Shown: positions 6,690 through 11,695 of the stretch, piece after piece | Layout of the letters: the number at the start of each line of letters is the position of its first letter | How positions within the stretch are numbered: position 1 is the first letter of the stretch | NCBI GenBank assembly: GCA_903825265.1 | Contig: CAIJZW010000028.1 | Location: forward strand, 1-11,695 | Direction: 5' to 3' | DNA length: 11,695 nt | From: an uncultured bacterium | Lineage (GTDB): Bacteria; Patescibacteriota; Minisyncoccia; Phycocordibacterales; UBA9973 | The notes under the pieces: model-generated | What the model saw: the letters and a program-made list of their open reading frames with translations, nothing else | What the model was told of the DNA's origin: nothing | Databases searched by the model: none | Made by a program: the position numbers and the translations under genes

Positions 6690-8022
6690 GCAATTTATGA
6701 ATATAGAAGAAAAAGGAATACTTGAACAACAATCAGAAATAATAATAGAAAAGAAAGAAACATTATTAGAAGAAGGAAAAGAATATATCAAAAAACTCGG
6801 ACCTGGAATTATTACTGGAGCAGCAGATGATGATCCTTCTGGTATTGCCACTTACTCACAAACAGGTGCTCAATACGGAACATCTTTACTTTGGCTTGCT
6901 TTATGGACATTCCCTCTAATGGCAATGATTCAAGAAATGTGTGCTCGTATTTCACTTGTCACAGGACGTGGACTTGCTGCTAATATAAAACATGCATATT
7001 CAAGAAAAGTTCTTTATGTTTGTACTGCATTACTTTTTGTTGCAAATACTCTAAACATCGGAGCTGACCTAGGAGCAATGTCTAAAGCTGTTCAACTTAT
7101 AAGTCCATCTATCCCCTTCACTTTCCTTGTTATTTTTATTGGAATTGCTGGATTACTTTTAGAAATCTTTGTTCCTTATAAAAAATATGCGAGTTATCTT
7201 AAATGGTTAGTAATCGCATTATTTTCTTATGTCGTTACAGGGCTTCTTATAAACATGGATTGGTCATTATTATTCAGAGATGGAATCTTCCCTCAAATAA
7301 CATTCTCTAAAACTCAAATACTTCTTATTACTGGTATTCTTGGTACAACTATCTCTCCATATCTTTTCTTTTGGCAAACATCACAAGAAGTAGAAGAACA
7401 AATAGCTGAAGGTAAAACAACAGCTCATTCTAGAAGAGGAACAAATAAAGCTGAAATAAAAGAAATGAGACTAGATGTTTGGACTGGAATGTTCTTATCT
7501 AATCTTGTTATGTTTTTCATTATTGCTGTATGTGCAAATACTCTTTTTACAAACGGAATTACTAATATTGGAACTGCAAGTGATGCTGCTTTGGCTCTTG
7601 CTCCTCTTGCAGGACAATTTGCAACATTACTCTTTGCTATCGGAATAATAGGAACAGGACTCCTAGCCATACCTGTACTTGCAGGGTCTGCTTCTTATGC
7701 TATTTCAGAAAGTTTCGGATGGAAAGAAGGATTGTATCGTAAATTAAAAGAAGCGCGTGCTTTTTATGCTGTTATAGCTATATCTGTAATTGTTGGTATC
7801 GCTATAAACTTTATAGGAATCAATCCAATTAAAGCTCTTATCTATTCAGCTATAGCAAATGGTATCATCGCTCCAATTATAATCATATGTATAGTTCACA
7901 TAAGTTCAGACAAAAAAACTATGGGTCACTTCAAAAATTCCCTACTAACAAAAATAATAGGATGGGCTATTGCAATACTAATGGGAGTAACAGCTATCGC
8001 AGCTATAATATCTCTATTCTAA
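6688..8022 (+). CDS. Nramp-superfamily (SLC11-like) divalent metal transporter with non-canonical metal-site motifs
   Basis: A 444-residue polytopic inner-membrane protein of about eleven helices. Helix 1 carries GPGIITGAADDDPSG (38-52), aligning with the GPG...DPGN region of Nramp transporters, and helix 6 carries TTISPYLFFWQ (220-230) where canonical members have MPHN. The broken helices 1 and 6 form the metal site in this family. Here the helix-1 Asp-Pro is kept (D49-P50), but the helix-6 Met-Pro-His reads Ser-Pro-Tyr. The methionine favours transition metals over magnesium or calcium in studied members, so substrate choice may differ here. Metal uptake coupled to protons is the family expectation, not a demonstrated property. 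The N-terminal 35 residues are hydrophilic and cytosolic. The frame opens at 6616, but those codons overlap the divergent ATPase. ATG 6688 or 6697 is the probable start, and the -10 box favours 6697. Confidence 0.82.
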   Translation: MQFMNIEEKGILEQQSEIIIEKKETLLEEGKEYIKKLGPGIITGAADDDPSGIATYSQTGAQYGTSLLWLALWTFPLMAMIQEMCARISLVTGRGLAANIKHAYSRKVLYVCTALLFVANTLNIGADLGAMSKAVQLISPSIPFTFLVIFIGIAGLLLEIFVPYKKYASYLKWLVIALFSYVVTGLLINMDWSLLFRDGIFPQITFSKTQILLITGILGTTISPYLFFWQTSQEVEEQIAEGKTTAHSRRGTNKAEIKEMRLDVWTGMFLSNLVMFFIIAVCANTLFTNGITNIGTASDAALALAPLAGQFATLLFAIGIIGTGLLAIPVLAGSASYAISESFGWKEGLYRKLKEARAFYAVIAISVIVGIAINFIGINPIKALIYSAIANGIIAPIIIICIVHISSDKKTMGHFKNSLLTKIIGWAIAILMGVTAIAAIISLF

Positions 8023-8027
8023 ATGTC

Positions 8028-8055
8028 TTGCAAAAAAATAAAAATACGGTAATAT
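8028..8055 (+). promoter_or_regulatory. Promoter of the tRNA-Ala gene
   Basis: TTGCAA (8028-8033), a 16-bp spacer and TAATAT (8050-8055). Transcription would start near 8062, about 10 nt before the mature 5' end. The tRNA is bounded by a terminator downstream, so it is probably an independent transcription unit. Confidence 0.45.
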
Positions 8056-8071
8056 ATAGAGGTATTTAGCT

Positions 8072-8145
8072 GGGCCCTTAGCTCATCTGGCTAGAGCGCC
8101 TCATTTGCAATGAGGAGGTAGCAGGTTCGATTCCTGTAGGGTCCA
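8072..8145 (+). tRNA. tRNA-Ala (anticodon TGC)
   Basis: A complete cloverleaf can be folded by eye. The acceptor GGGCCCT (8072-8078) pairs with AGGGTCC (8138-8144), including the G3:U70 wobble that identifies alanine tRNAs. The D stem is GCTC/GAGC. The anticodon stem CCTCA/TGAGG encloses TTTGCAA with anticodon TGC at 8106-8108. The variable loop is AGGTA, and the T arm is GCAGG-TTCGATT-CCTGT. The discriminator base is A8145. The following bases are CAA, so the CCA end is not encoded and must be added by a nucleotidyltransferase. Confidence 0.97.
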
Positions 8146-8153
8146 CAAATGTT

Positions 8154-8178
8154 AAAATCTCCCCTGCGGGAGATTTTT
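8154..8178. terminator. Rho-independent terminator after tRNA-Ala
   Basis: AAAATCTCCC (8154-8163) pairs perfectly with GGGAGATTTT (8168-8177) around a CTGC tetraloop, with a T-run on the 3' side and an A-run on the 5' side. It begins nine bases after the tRNA 3' end. It should also work in the opposite direction, though no minus-strand gene enters it. Confidence 0.85.
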
Positions 8179-8280
8179 AGTTTGTAGAAAGCGCAGGCTT
8201 AATTTTTTAGTAGAAAAATGCCAAGCCGAAGTCGCGAGTAAATAATCGCCCAAAAGCTCTTTATCTGCTAATATAGAAAT

Positions 8281-8847
8281 ATGAAGATAACATCCACAAA
8301 GTTTATAAAAGGAGTCGTCGGAGATGATAAAATACTCGCAAGTGACATCCCACAAATTGCTTTTATAGGCCGTTCAAATGTCGGCAAATCAAGCATTATA
8401 AATACCATAACTAATAGTAGAATCTCTCGTACAAGTTCTTTCCCCGGAAGAACACAAGAAATAAATATTTTTCTTATAAATAACATGTTCTACTTAGTAG
8501 ATCTCCCCGGCTACGGATTTGCTCGTGCTTCAGGCTTAGGACGTGAGAAAATAGGTGAACTTATAGATTCATATCTTTTTAATTCAATTTATAATCAAAA
8601 GAAAATAGTTATGATAATAGATGCGAATGTTGGTATGACAGATAAAGATGTACTCATGTTTAATGAACTAAAAAATCATGATAAAAATTTCATTATCATT
8701 GCAAATAAAATAGATAAAATGAAACAATCAGATTATCACAAAAAAATTACTGAACTTAAAAAAATGGTAGGAGAAGATAATATAATCCCCTTTTCAACGA
8801 AAAAGGTAGTCGGGCTTGAAAAACTCGTAGATGAAATCTTCAATTAA
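8281..8847 (+). CDS. engB: Ribosome biogenesis GTPase EngB (YihA/YsxC)
   Basis: A 188-residue single-domain GTPase of TrmE-Era-EngA-EngB type, the usual length for EngB. It assists large ribosomal subunit assembly in the cytoplasm. The nucleotide motifs are in order: G1 GRSNVGKSS (30-38), the GRTQ switch with T58 as G2 (56-59), G3 DLPGYG (74-79), G4 NKID (142-145) and G5-like PFSTKK (170-175). The GYGFA sequence after G3 is characteristic of EngB. G4 reads NKID where most EngB proteins have TKxD. The ATG follows a TAATAT box (8269-8274) by 6 nt with no Shine-Dalgarno sequence, so a leaderless message is possible. The 102 bp between the tRNA terminator and this ATG contain a weak GGCTT/AAGCC hairpin (about 8195-8227) and no recognisable regulator. 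The gene converges on ddl with a 7-bp gap. Confidence 0.93.
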   Translation: MKITSTKFIKGVVGDDKILASDIPQIAFIGRSNVGKSSIINTITNSRISRTSSFPGRTQEINIFLINNMFYLVDLPGYGFARASGLGREKIGELIDSYLFNSIYNQKKIVMIIDANVGMTDKDVLMFNELKNHDKNFIIIANKIDKMKQSDYHKKITELKKMVGEDNIIPFSTKKVVGLEKLVDEIFN

Positions 8848-8864
8848 ATTGAAATTACTTTTTT
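8839..8864 (+). terminator. Weak hairpin plus T-run at the engB/ddl junction
   Basis: TTCAAT (8839-8844) pairs with ATTGAA (8848-8853) around the engB stop codon, followed after a few bases by six T (8859-8864). The stem is short and purely AT-rich apart from one pair, so it is only a marginal intrinsic terminator. It is the only candidate in the 7-bp convergent gap. Confidence 0.3.
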
Positions 8865-9856
8865 AAAGAGAGCTTAATTATATGATCGATGAATGAAGGA
8901 ACATCTGCACCAACAGCGTTCAGCATTTTCGGAATCAAAGATTCATTTGTAAGACCAGGAAGAGTATTTACTTCAAGAGCAAATATTCCCTTCTTGGGAT
9001 GAATGATAAAATCACTCCTAGAATAATGATCAAGCTTAAGACCTGTGTGAATAAGACCAGCCAATCTTTCAAGCTCTTCCTTCTCTTCTCTTCCAAAATT
9101 TCCAGGACAAACCTCCTCTGAGACTCCTGTATATTTTGCTTCATAATCAAAGAATTCTTTATTCTTAGGTATACGTATTTCAACAGAAGGAAGAACATAA
9201 ACTTTCTTATCACGGAAATCATTTACAACACCGACAGTGGCTTCTCTTCCTTCAATAAGTTCTTCTACAAGAACGTCATTGTTTTTATTTATACCGTCGA
9301 AGAAAGCACTTACAAGCTCTGGATAAGTCCTACACATTCTCATTCCCACAGAAGAACCACCAGAAAGAGGCTTCACAATCCAAGGAGGTGAAAGTTTATC
9401 ATGAATTTCTTTTGCTACTTTTCCTGAATATAATTCAAGATCACTATCTATATCTTCATAATATTTAGCAATAGTAAGATGCTTAGGTGTATTTATACCA
9501 AGTGAAATAAATATTTCTTTTGCTAAAACTTTGTTATAACCCAACGCAGAAGCAACTGCATTCGAACCAGTATAAGGAATATTATATCCATCAAGAATTT
9601 TTTGAACCTGACCATCTTCGCCAAAGTCACCATGCAAAGCATTGAAAATAACATCGACAGAGGAAGCAACATCTTCAAAAGAAACAGGTTTACCGTCTAT
9701 ATGCCAAATGCCTTCTTTATCTATTAATATATCTATCGGTTTATAAATTGTATTTAATTTATCACTACGTAAATGAGTAAGAACATTACTGCCAGTTTTA
9801 AGTGACACTTCATATTCCCCACTTATTCCCCCACGAATAACTCCAACTTTTATCAT
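8855..9856 (-). CDS. ddl: D-alanine--D-alanine ligase
   Basis: A 333-residue ATP-grasp ligase that joins two D-alanines for the peptidoglycan stem peptide in the cytoplasm. The N-terminal domain has RGGISGEYEVSL (8-19), with E14 in the position of the catalytic glutamate, and FNALHGDFGEDGQVQ (71-85). The ATP-grasp part has VKPLSGGSSVGM (161-172), where K162 and the GSSVGM loop contact ATP, and VEELIEGREATVGV (197-210). It also has FFDYEAKYTG (235-244) with a tyrosine of the active-site loop. R280 and D282, with E295 and N297 in ALEVNTLPGLT, match the magnesium-binding set. All expected catalytic residues appear present, so it should be active. The length is within the usual range. It lies 46 bp downstream of uvrC with its own promoter-like sequence between them. 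Confidence 0.95.
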   Translation of the reverse strand: MIKVGVIRGGISGEYEVSLKTGSNVLTHLRSDKLNTIYKPIDILIDKEGIWHIDGKPVSFEDVASSVDVIFNALHGDFGEDGQVQKILDGYNIPYTGSNAVASALGYNKVLAKEIFISLGINTPKHLTIAKYYEDIDSDLELYSGKVAKEIHDKLSPPWIVKPLSGGSSVGMRMCRTYPELVSAFFDGINKNNDVLVEELIEGREATVGVVNDFRDKKVYVLPSVEIRIPKNKEFFDYEAKYTGVSEEVCPGNFGREEKEELERLAGLIHTGLKLDHYSRSDFIIHPKKGIFALEVNTLPGLTNESLIPKMLNAVGADVPSFIDHIIKLSLKK

Positions 9857-9864
9857 ATCTGCAT

Positions 9865-9892
9865 ATTATATCAATAATAAACAAAAAGTAAA
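9865..9892 (-). promoter_or_regulatory. Promoter of ddl, positioned for a near-leaderless mRNA
   Basis: On the minus strand, TTTACT (9892-9887), a 16-bp spacer and a perfect TATAAT (9870-9865). The ATG (9856) begins 8 nt after the -10 box, so transcription would start about 0-2 nt from the start codon. No Shine-Dalgarno sequence could fit. Confidence 0.5.
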
Positions 9893-9902
9893 AATATAAA
9901 AA

Positions 9903-11204
9903 CTAACCTAAAAAACTTTTATTTCTTTTTAATTTATGAAATGTTATGGCGAATCTATGCGCCTCACTATTTGCAAGTAATATAGATTTTTTATATATTT
10001 TAATTATCTTTTCATCCCCTATTATAGCTTTCGGTTTATGATGTTCATCTTTTACAACTCCCACAATAGGAATATCAAATTGATACCTATCAATAACTCT
10101 TTTAGCAACATTCACCTGTGCAATACCACCGTCACACACAATAAGATTAGGTAGCCCCCATTCTGTGTGTCTTAAGCGACGAGAAAGAACCTCTTCTAAG
10201 GCACCAGTATCATTAGCATCTTCTTGAGTTTTAATAATAAACTTTCTATATTCACTTTTTTTTACTTCCTCATCTTCTATAACTGTCATAACTCCTACCA
10301 TATTCTTTCCTCCCATATGAGCTATATCATAAGCTTCGATACGAGAGATCCTATCAGGGGTACAACCCCCGGTTGGACCCCTGATAAAATCTACATCTTT
10401 TATCAAAGCCACATCATTTATATGATTCAAGGCAAAAATTCTTTTTTTAATTTCTCCTGCTTTTTCAAATTCTTTCCTTGAAGCATATAAAAGCATTTCT
10501 TTTTTCAAATTTGAAATAATATTTTTCTTTTTACCTTCAAAAAATAATTTAAGATTTTTAATGTTATTTTTATATTCTGATAACGAAGAGGAGAAGTGCT
10601 TTTCAAAATGGTCTGGCACCGGCTCCCGCCCCCCTCGTCCGAGGACCTTTTGAAAAGCATTTCTCCTCGTAGTTTTAATATCAGGAACTAATCCTAACTG
10701 TTTATAAAATTCAATATTATTCTTCTTAATAGAATCATTATCTATATATGGGAAAATTGGGCGGATTATTTTCATCGCATCACGAAGCTGTAAACCATTT
10801 GGAAATGGTCCATAAATTTTATTATACAAGTTCTTTTCTAAACCCCTACCTCTAATAACTAAAACTTTAACTATTTTATCTTTAGTAAAACAAACATAAT
10901 TAAAACTCTTATTATCTTTCTCTTTTGTGTTGTATTTAGGTTTATATTTTTTTATAAGATTAGCTTCTAATATTAAAGCCTCTAGTACACTGTCTGTTTC
11001 TTGCCATTCTATACTGTCAGCTTTTACTGTCATATCTAAAATATGAGGACCTCTAGTCACTATAATATCTTTAGAAAAATAGCTTTTGACTCTATCTTTT
11101 AGAGATGTTGCTTTCCCTATATAAAGAATACTACCCCCTAATTTAAAAGAATAAACCCCTGGTTTATCTGGAATATTCATTTTCTTTAAATATTGACTAT
11201 TCAT
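9903..11204 (-). CDS. uvrC: UvrABC excinuclease subunit C, short form without helix-hairpin-helix
   Basis: A 433-residue dual-incision nuclease of nucleotide excision repair. The N-terminal GIY-YIG domain has PGVYSF (15-20), YIGKATSLKDRVKSYF (28-43) with R38, and LILEANLIKKYKPKYN (77-92) with E80, for the 3' cut. A UVR-like helical hairpin lies near 232-258. The RNase H-like domain for the 5' cut carries D293 (IEAYDIAHMGG), D358 (VCDGG), D386 (VVKDEHHK) and H416 (EAHRFA). The protein stops at HKLKRNKSFLG, where full-length UvrC proteins (about 600 residues) continue into tandem helix-hairpin-helix motifs, so that module is missing. Two segments coded by GC-rich palindromes interrupt it, near residues 177-209 and 272-287, both outside the catalytic cores. 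A second possible start is M9 (11180). Its neighbour at the window edge is probably uvrA. Confidence 0.93.
   Translation of the reverse strand: MNSQYLKKMNIPDKPGVYSFKLGGSILYIGKATSLKDRVKSYFSKDIIVTRGPHILDMTVKADSIEWQETDSVLEALILEANLIKKYKPKYNTKEKDNKSFNYVCFTKDKIVKVLVIRGRGLEKNLYNKIYGPFPNGLQLRDAMKIIRPIFPYIDNDSIKKNNIEFYKQLGLVPDIKTTRRNAFQKVLGRGGREPVPDHFEKHFSSSLSEYKNNIKNLKLFFEGKKKNIISNLKKEMLLYASRKEFEKAGEIKKRIFALNHINDVALIKDVDFIRGPTGGCTPDRISRIEAYDIAHMGGKNMVGVMTVIEDEEVKKSEYRKFIIKTQEDANDTGALEEVLSRRLRHTEWGLPNLIVCDGGIAQVNVAKRVIDRYQFDIPIVGVVKDEHHKPKAIIGDEKIIKIYKKSILLANSEAHRFAITFHKLKRNKSFLG
10347..10391. repeat. GC-rich palindrome inside uvrC (second copy, 35-bp core)
   Basis: TATCAGGGGT (10352-10361) pairs perfectly with ACCCCTGATA (10377-10386). 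Inside it, CAACC (10363-10367) pairs with GGTTG (10371-10375) around CCC, with a single A/G mismatch between the two stems. GAT/ATC at 10347-10349 and 10389-10391 can extend the hairpin outward. It encodes RGPTGGCTPDR in frame, just before the IEAYD motif of the RNase H-like domain. The GC content contrasts sharply with the host gene. Confidence 0.75.
10588..10668. repeat. 81-bp palindromic element inserted in frame in uvrC
   Basis: A left arm (10588-10613) pairs with a right arm (10644-10668) over about 24 base pairs, with one mismatch and one bulged base. The 30-bp centre is almost entirely G and C. It contains its own small hairpin CCTCG-TC-CGAGG (10633-10644) and the core TCCCGCCC...CTCG..CGAG (10624-10643) shared with 389-406. 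It codes for about 30 residues (from KTTRRNAFQ to HFSSSLSE) between GLVPDI and EYKNNIKNLKLF. In the UvrC proteins I recall those two blocks are close together, which suggests an insertion. The frame is kept open. The element family is not known to me; its form resembles Rickettsia palindromic elements. Confidence 0.75.
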
Positions 11205-11221
11205 AGTATTTATATTAGATT
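11193..11221 (+). promoter_or_regulatory. Candidate promoter for the 98-codon plus-strand gene
   Basis: TTGACT (11193-11198), a 17-bp spacer and TAGATT (11216-11221). Transcription would start near 11228, leaving a leader of about 40 nt before the ATG at 11270. The box lies within the divergent uvrC start region, so the two promoters overlap. Confidence 0.35.
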
Positions 11222-11240
11222 AAATTTAAATATAGTACAA
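11212..11240 (-). promoter_or_regulatory. Candidate promoter of uvrC
   Basis: On the minus strand, TTGTAC (11240-11235), a 17-bp spacer and TAATAT (11217-11212), with the ATG (11204) 7 nt after the -10 box. The arrangement matches that of the Nramp-like gene and implies a leaderless transcript. Confidence 0.4.
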
Positions 11241-11269
11241 ATTTTTGTTTCATTAAAAAAATTTTAAGG

Positions 11270-11566
11270 ATGGAAAATCAAGTTATTTCAAGTGTTGGGA
11301 GAAAAGACCAATACTTAACTCTTATTAAATTAGAGTTAAAAGAAGGAAAAACTTCAGGTAAAAAGGTAGGGAATAAAGAAAATTTGGTATTAGGAGGACC
11401 CATATCAATAGGACGTCCAATAACAAAAATAAAACAAATTGGAGAATCTAGGAAAAAGCCTCCGACATTTCCAGCAACATCAGAAGTTCTCAACATAGAG
11501 AGCTTGGAAAATAATATTTACAAAATTGAAACTTTGACCTCTTTTTATAGAGCAAAGTTAGTTTAA
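11270..11566 (+). CDS. Small hypothetical protein
   Basis: A 98-residue protein that I do not recognise. It is basic and hydrophilic with no membrane segment or signal peptide. It alternates short beta-prone stretches with turns: DQYLTLIKLEL (13-23), LVLGGPISIGRPI (39-51), KPPTFPATSEV (63-73), and a C-terminal NIYKIETLTSFYRAKL (82-97). Support for being real comes from its position: it has a promoter-like sequence upstream, an AAGG directly before the ATG, and an intrinsic terminator starting 11 nt after the stop. It lies between uvrC (divergent) and uvrA (convergent). A 72-codon frame on the opposite strand (11278-11496) is possible but lacks these flanking signals. I do not assign a function. 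Confidence 0.55.
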   Translation: MENQVISSVGRKDQYLTLIKLELKEGKTSGKKVGNKENLVLGGPISIGRPITKIKQIGESRKKPPTFPATSEVLNIESLENNIYKIETLTSFYRAKLV

Positions 11567-11576
11567 AAAATAAATT

Positions 11577-11610
11577 AAAAAGGAGTTGAATTCATATTCA
11601 ACTCTTTTTA
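11577..11610. terminator. Bidirectional terminator between the hypothetical gene and uvrA
   Basis: GAGTTGAAT (11583-11591) pairs with ATTCAACTC (11596-11604) around a TCAT loop, extended by G-T and A-T pairs into flanking A and T runs. It serves the plus-strand hypothetical gene. Read on the minus strand it overlaps the uvrA stop codon (11608-11610). Confidence 0.85.
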
Positions 11611-11695
11611 TTTTCTCTTTAATATCTTTTTCAAATATTTACCTGTATGACTTAGGGGTGTATTTGCAACTTCTTCTGGAGTTCCCTTTGCAACA
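11608..11695 (-). CDS. uvrA: UvrABC subunit A, C-terminal end (cut by the window edge)
   Basis: The minus strand reads VAKGTPEEVANTPLSHTGKY followed by LKKILKRK and a TAA stop at 11608-11610, 28 residues in view. GTPEEVA followed by a Ser/His-Thr-Gly-x-[YF]-L-K ending is the typical C-terminus of UvrA, the damage-recognition ABC ATPase of excision repair. Its position directly upstream of uvrC on the same strand supports the call. An ABC transporter ATPase could end similarly, but the SHTGKYLKK ending favours UvrA. The rest of the gene lies beyond the window. Confidence 0.8.
   Translation of the reverse strand, partial: VAKGTPEEVANTPLSHTGKYLKKILKRK

Noticed and set aside
6646..6732. 29-residue N-terminal extension of the second ATPase (start at 6732)
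   Set aside because: The extra residues are hydrophobic, have no counterpart in the paralog and overlap the divergent transporter gene. The internal ATG at 6645 is preferred.
8195..8227. GGCTT...AAGCC imperfect hairpin in the engB leader region
   Set aside because: The stem is short with bulges, has no riboswitch or leader-peptide hallmarks, and lies just upstream of the likely engB transcription start.
8152..8355. 67-codon minus-strand frame overlapping the tRNA terminator and the 5' end of engB
   Set aside because: It reads through the terminator hairpin and is antisense to the conserved G1 region of engB, so it is a shadow frame.
11278..11496. 72-codon minus-strand frame opposite the 98-codon gene
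   Set aside because: It lacks promoter and terminator signals. The plus-strand frame ends just before an intrinsic terminator and fits better, although this is not certain.

Overview
The window is an AT-rich bacterial chromosomal segment that looks like a member of the Candidate Phyla Radiation (Patescibacteria, probably a Parcubacteria-type lineage). The pointers are a pair of soluble VirD4/TraG-like ATPases with 'GKSGxGKS...VDPHGEL...YVDEFQN' signatures, a Cys-rich multi-zinc-motif protein of a type I associate with CPR genomes, a short UvrC without the C-terminal helix-hairpin-helix, and almost no Shine-Dalgarno sequences. TGA is used as a stop (gene ending at 3019), so this is not a TGA-as-glycine lineage. 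These placements rest on recalled family resemblance, not on a search.

Layout. 15-2312 (-): large DNA-transfer ATPase with a zinc ribbon and a long disordered tail. 2420-3019 (+): seven-helix membrane protein of PQ-loop/SWEET-like appearance. It converges on a CutA-like gene (3056-3361, -) across a perfect 20-bp hairpin terminator. 3463-5109 (-): Cys-rich protein with 36 cysteines, 24 bp downstream of a second DNA-transfer ATPase (5134-6645, -), so these two are a likely operon. Divergent from it by 42 bp is an Nramp-superfamily transporter with non-canonical metal-site motifs (6688-8022, +). A tRNA-Ala(TGC) follows with its own promoter and terminator (8072-8145), then the ribosome-assembly GTPase EngB (8281-8847, +). 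On the minus strand lie D-Ala-D-Ala ligase (8855-9856), UvrC (9903-11204) and the last 28 codons of a probable UvrA (11608 to the window edge). A 98-codon plus-strand hypothetical gene (11270-11566) sits between uvrC and uvrA.

How it fits together. The two ATPases may work in one DNA-translocation or type IV secretion/competence-like machine. UvrA and UvrC are nucleotide-excision repair partners. EngB, tRNA-Ala and Ddl are housekeeping genes, and CutA and the Nramp-like protein point to metal handling.

The most unusual signal is a set of short GC-rich palindromic segments lying inside reading frames without breaking them. Two are in uvrC. One in the ATPase tail shares a core (TCCCGCCC-CTCG-CGAG) with one of the uvrC copies. 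They look like degenerate copies of a small palindromic element, analogous to the Rickettsia palindromic elements. A second theme is -10-like boxes placed 6-11 nt before start codons, which suggests leaderless or near-leaderless mRNAs. No intergenic stretch exceeds 300 bases.
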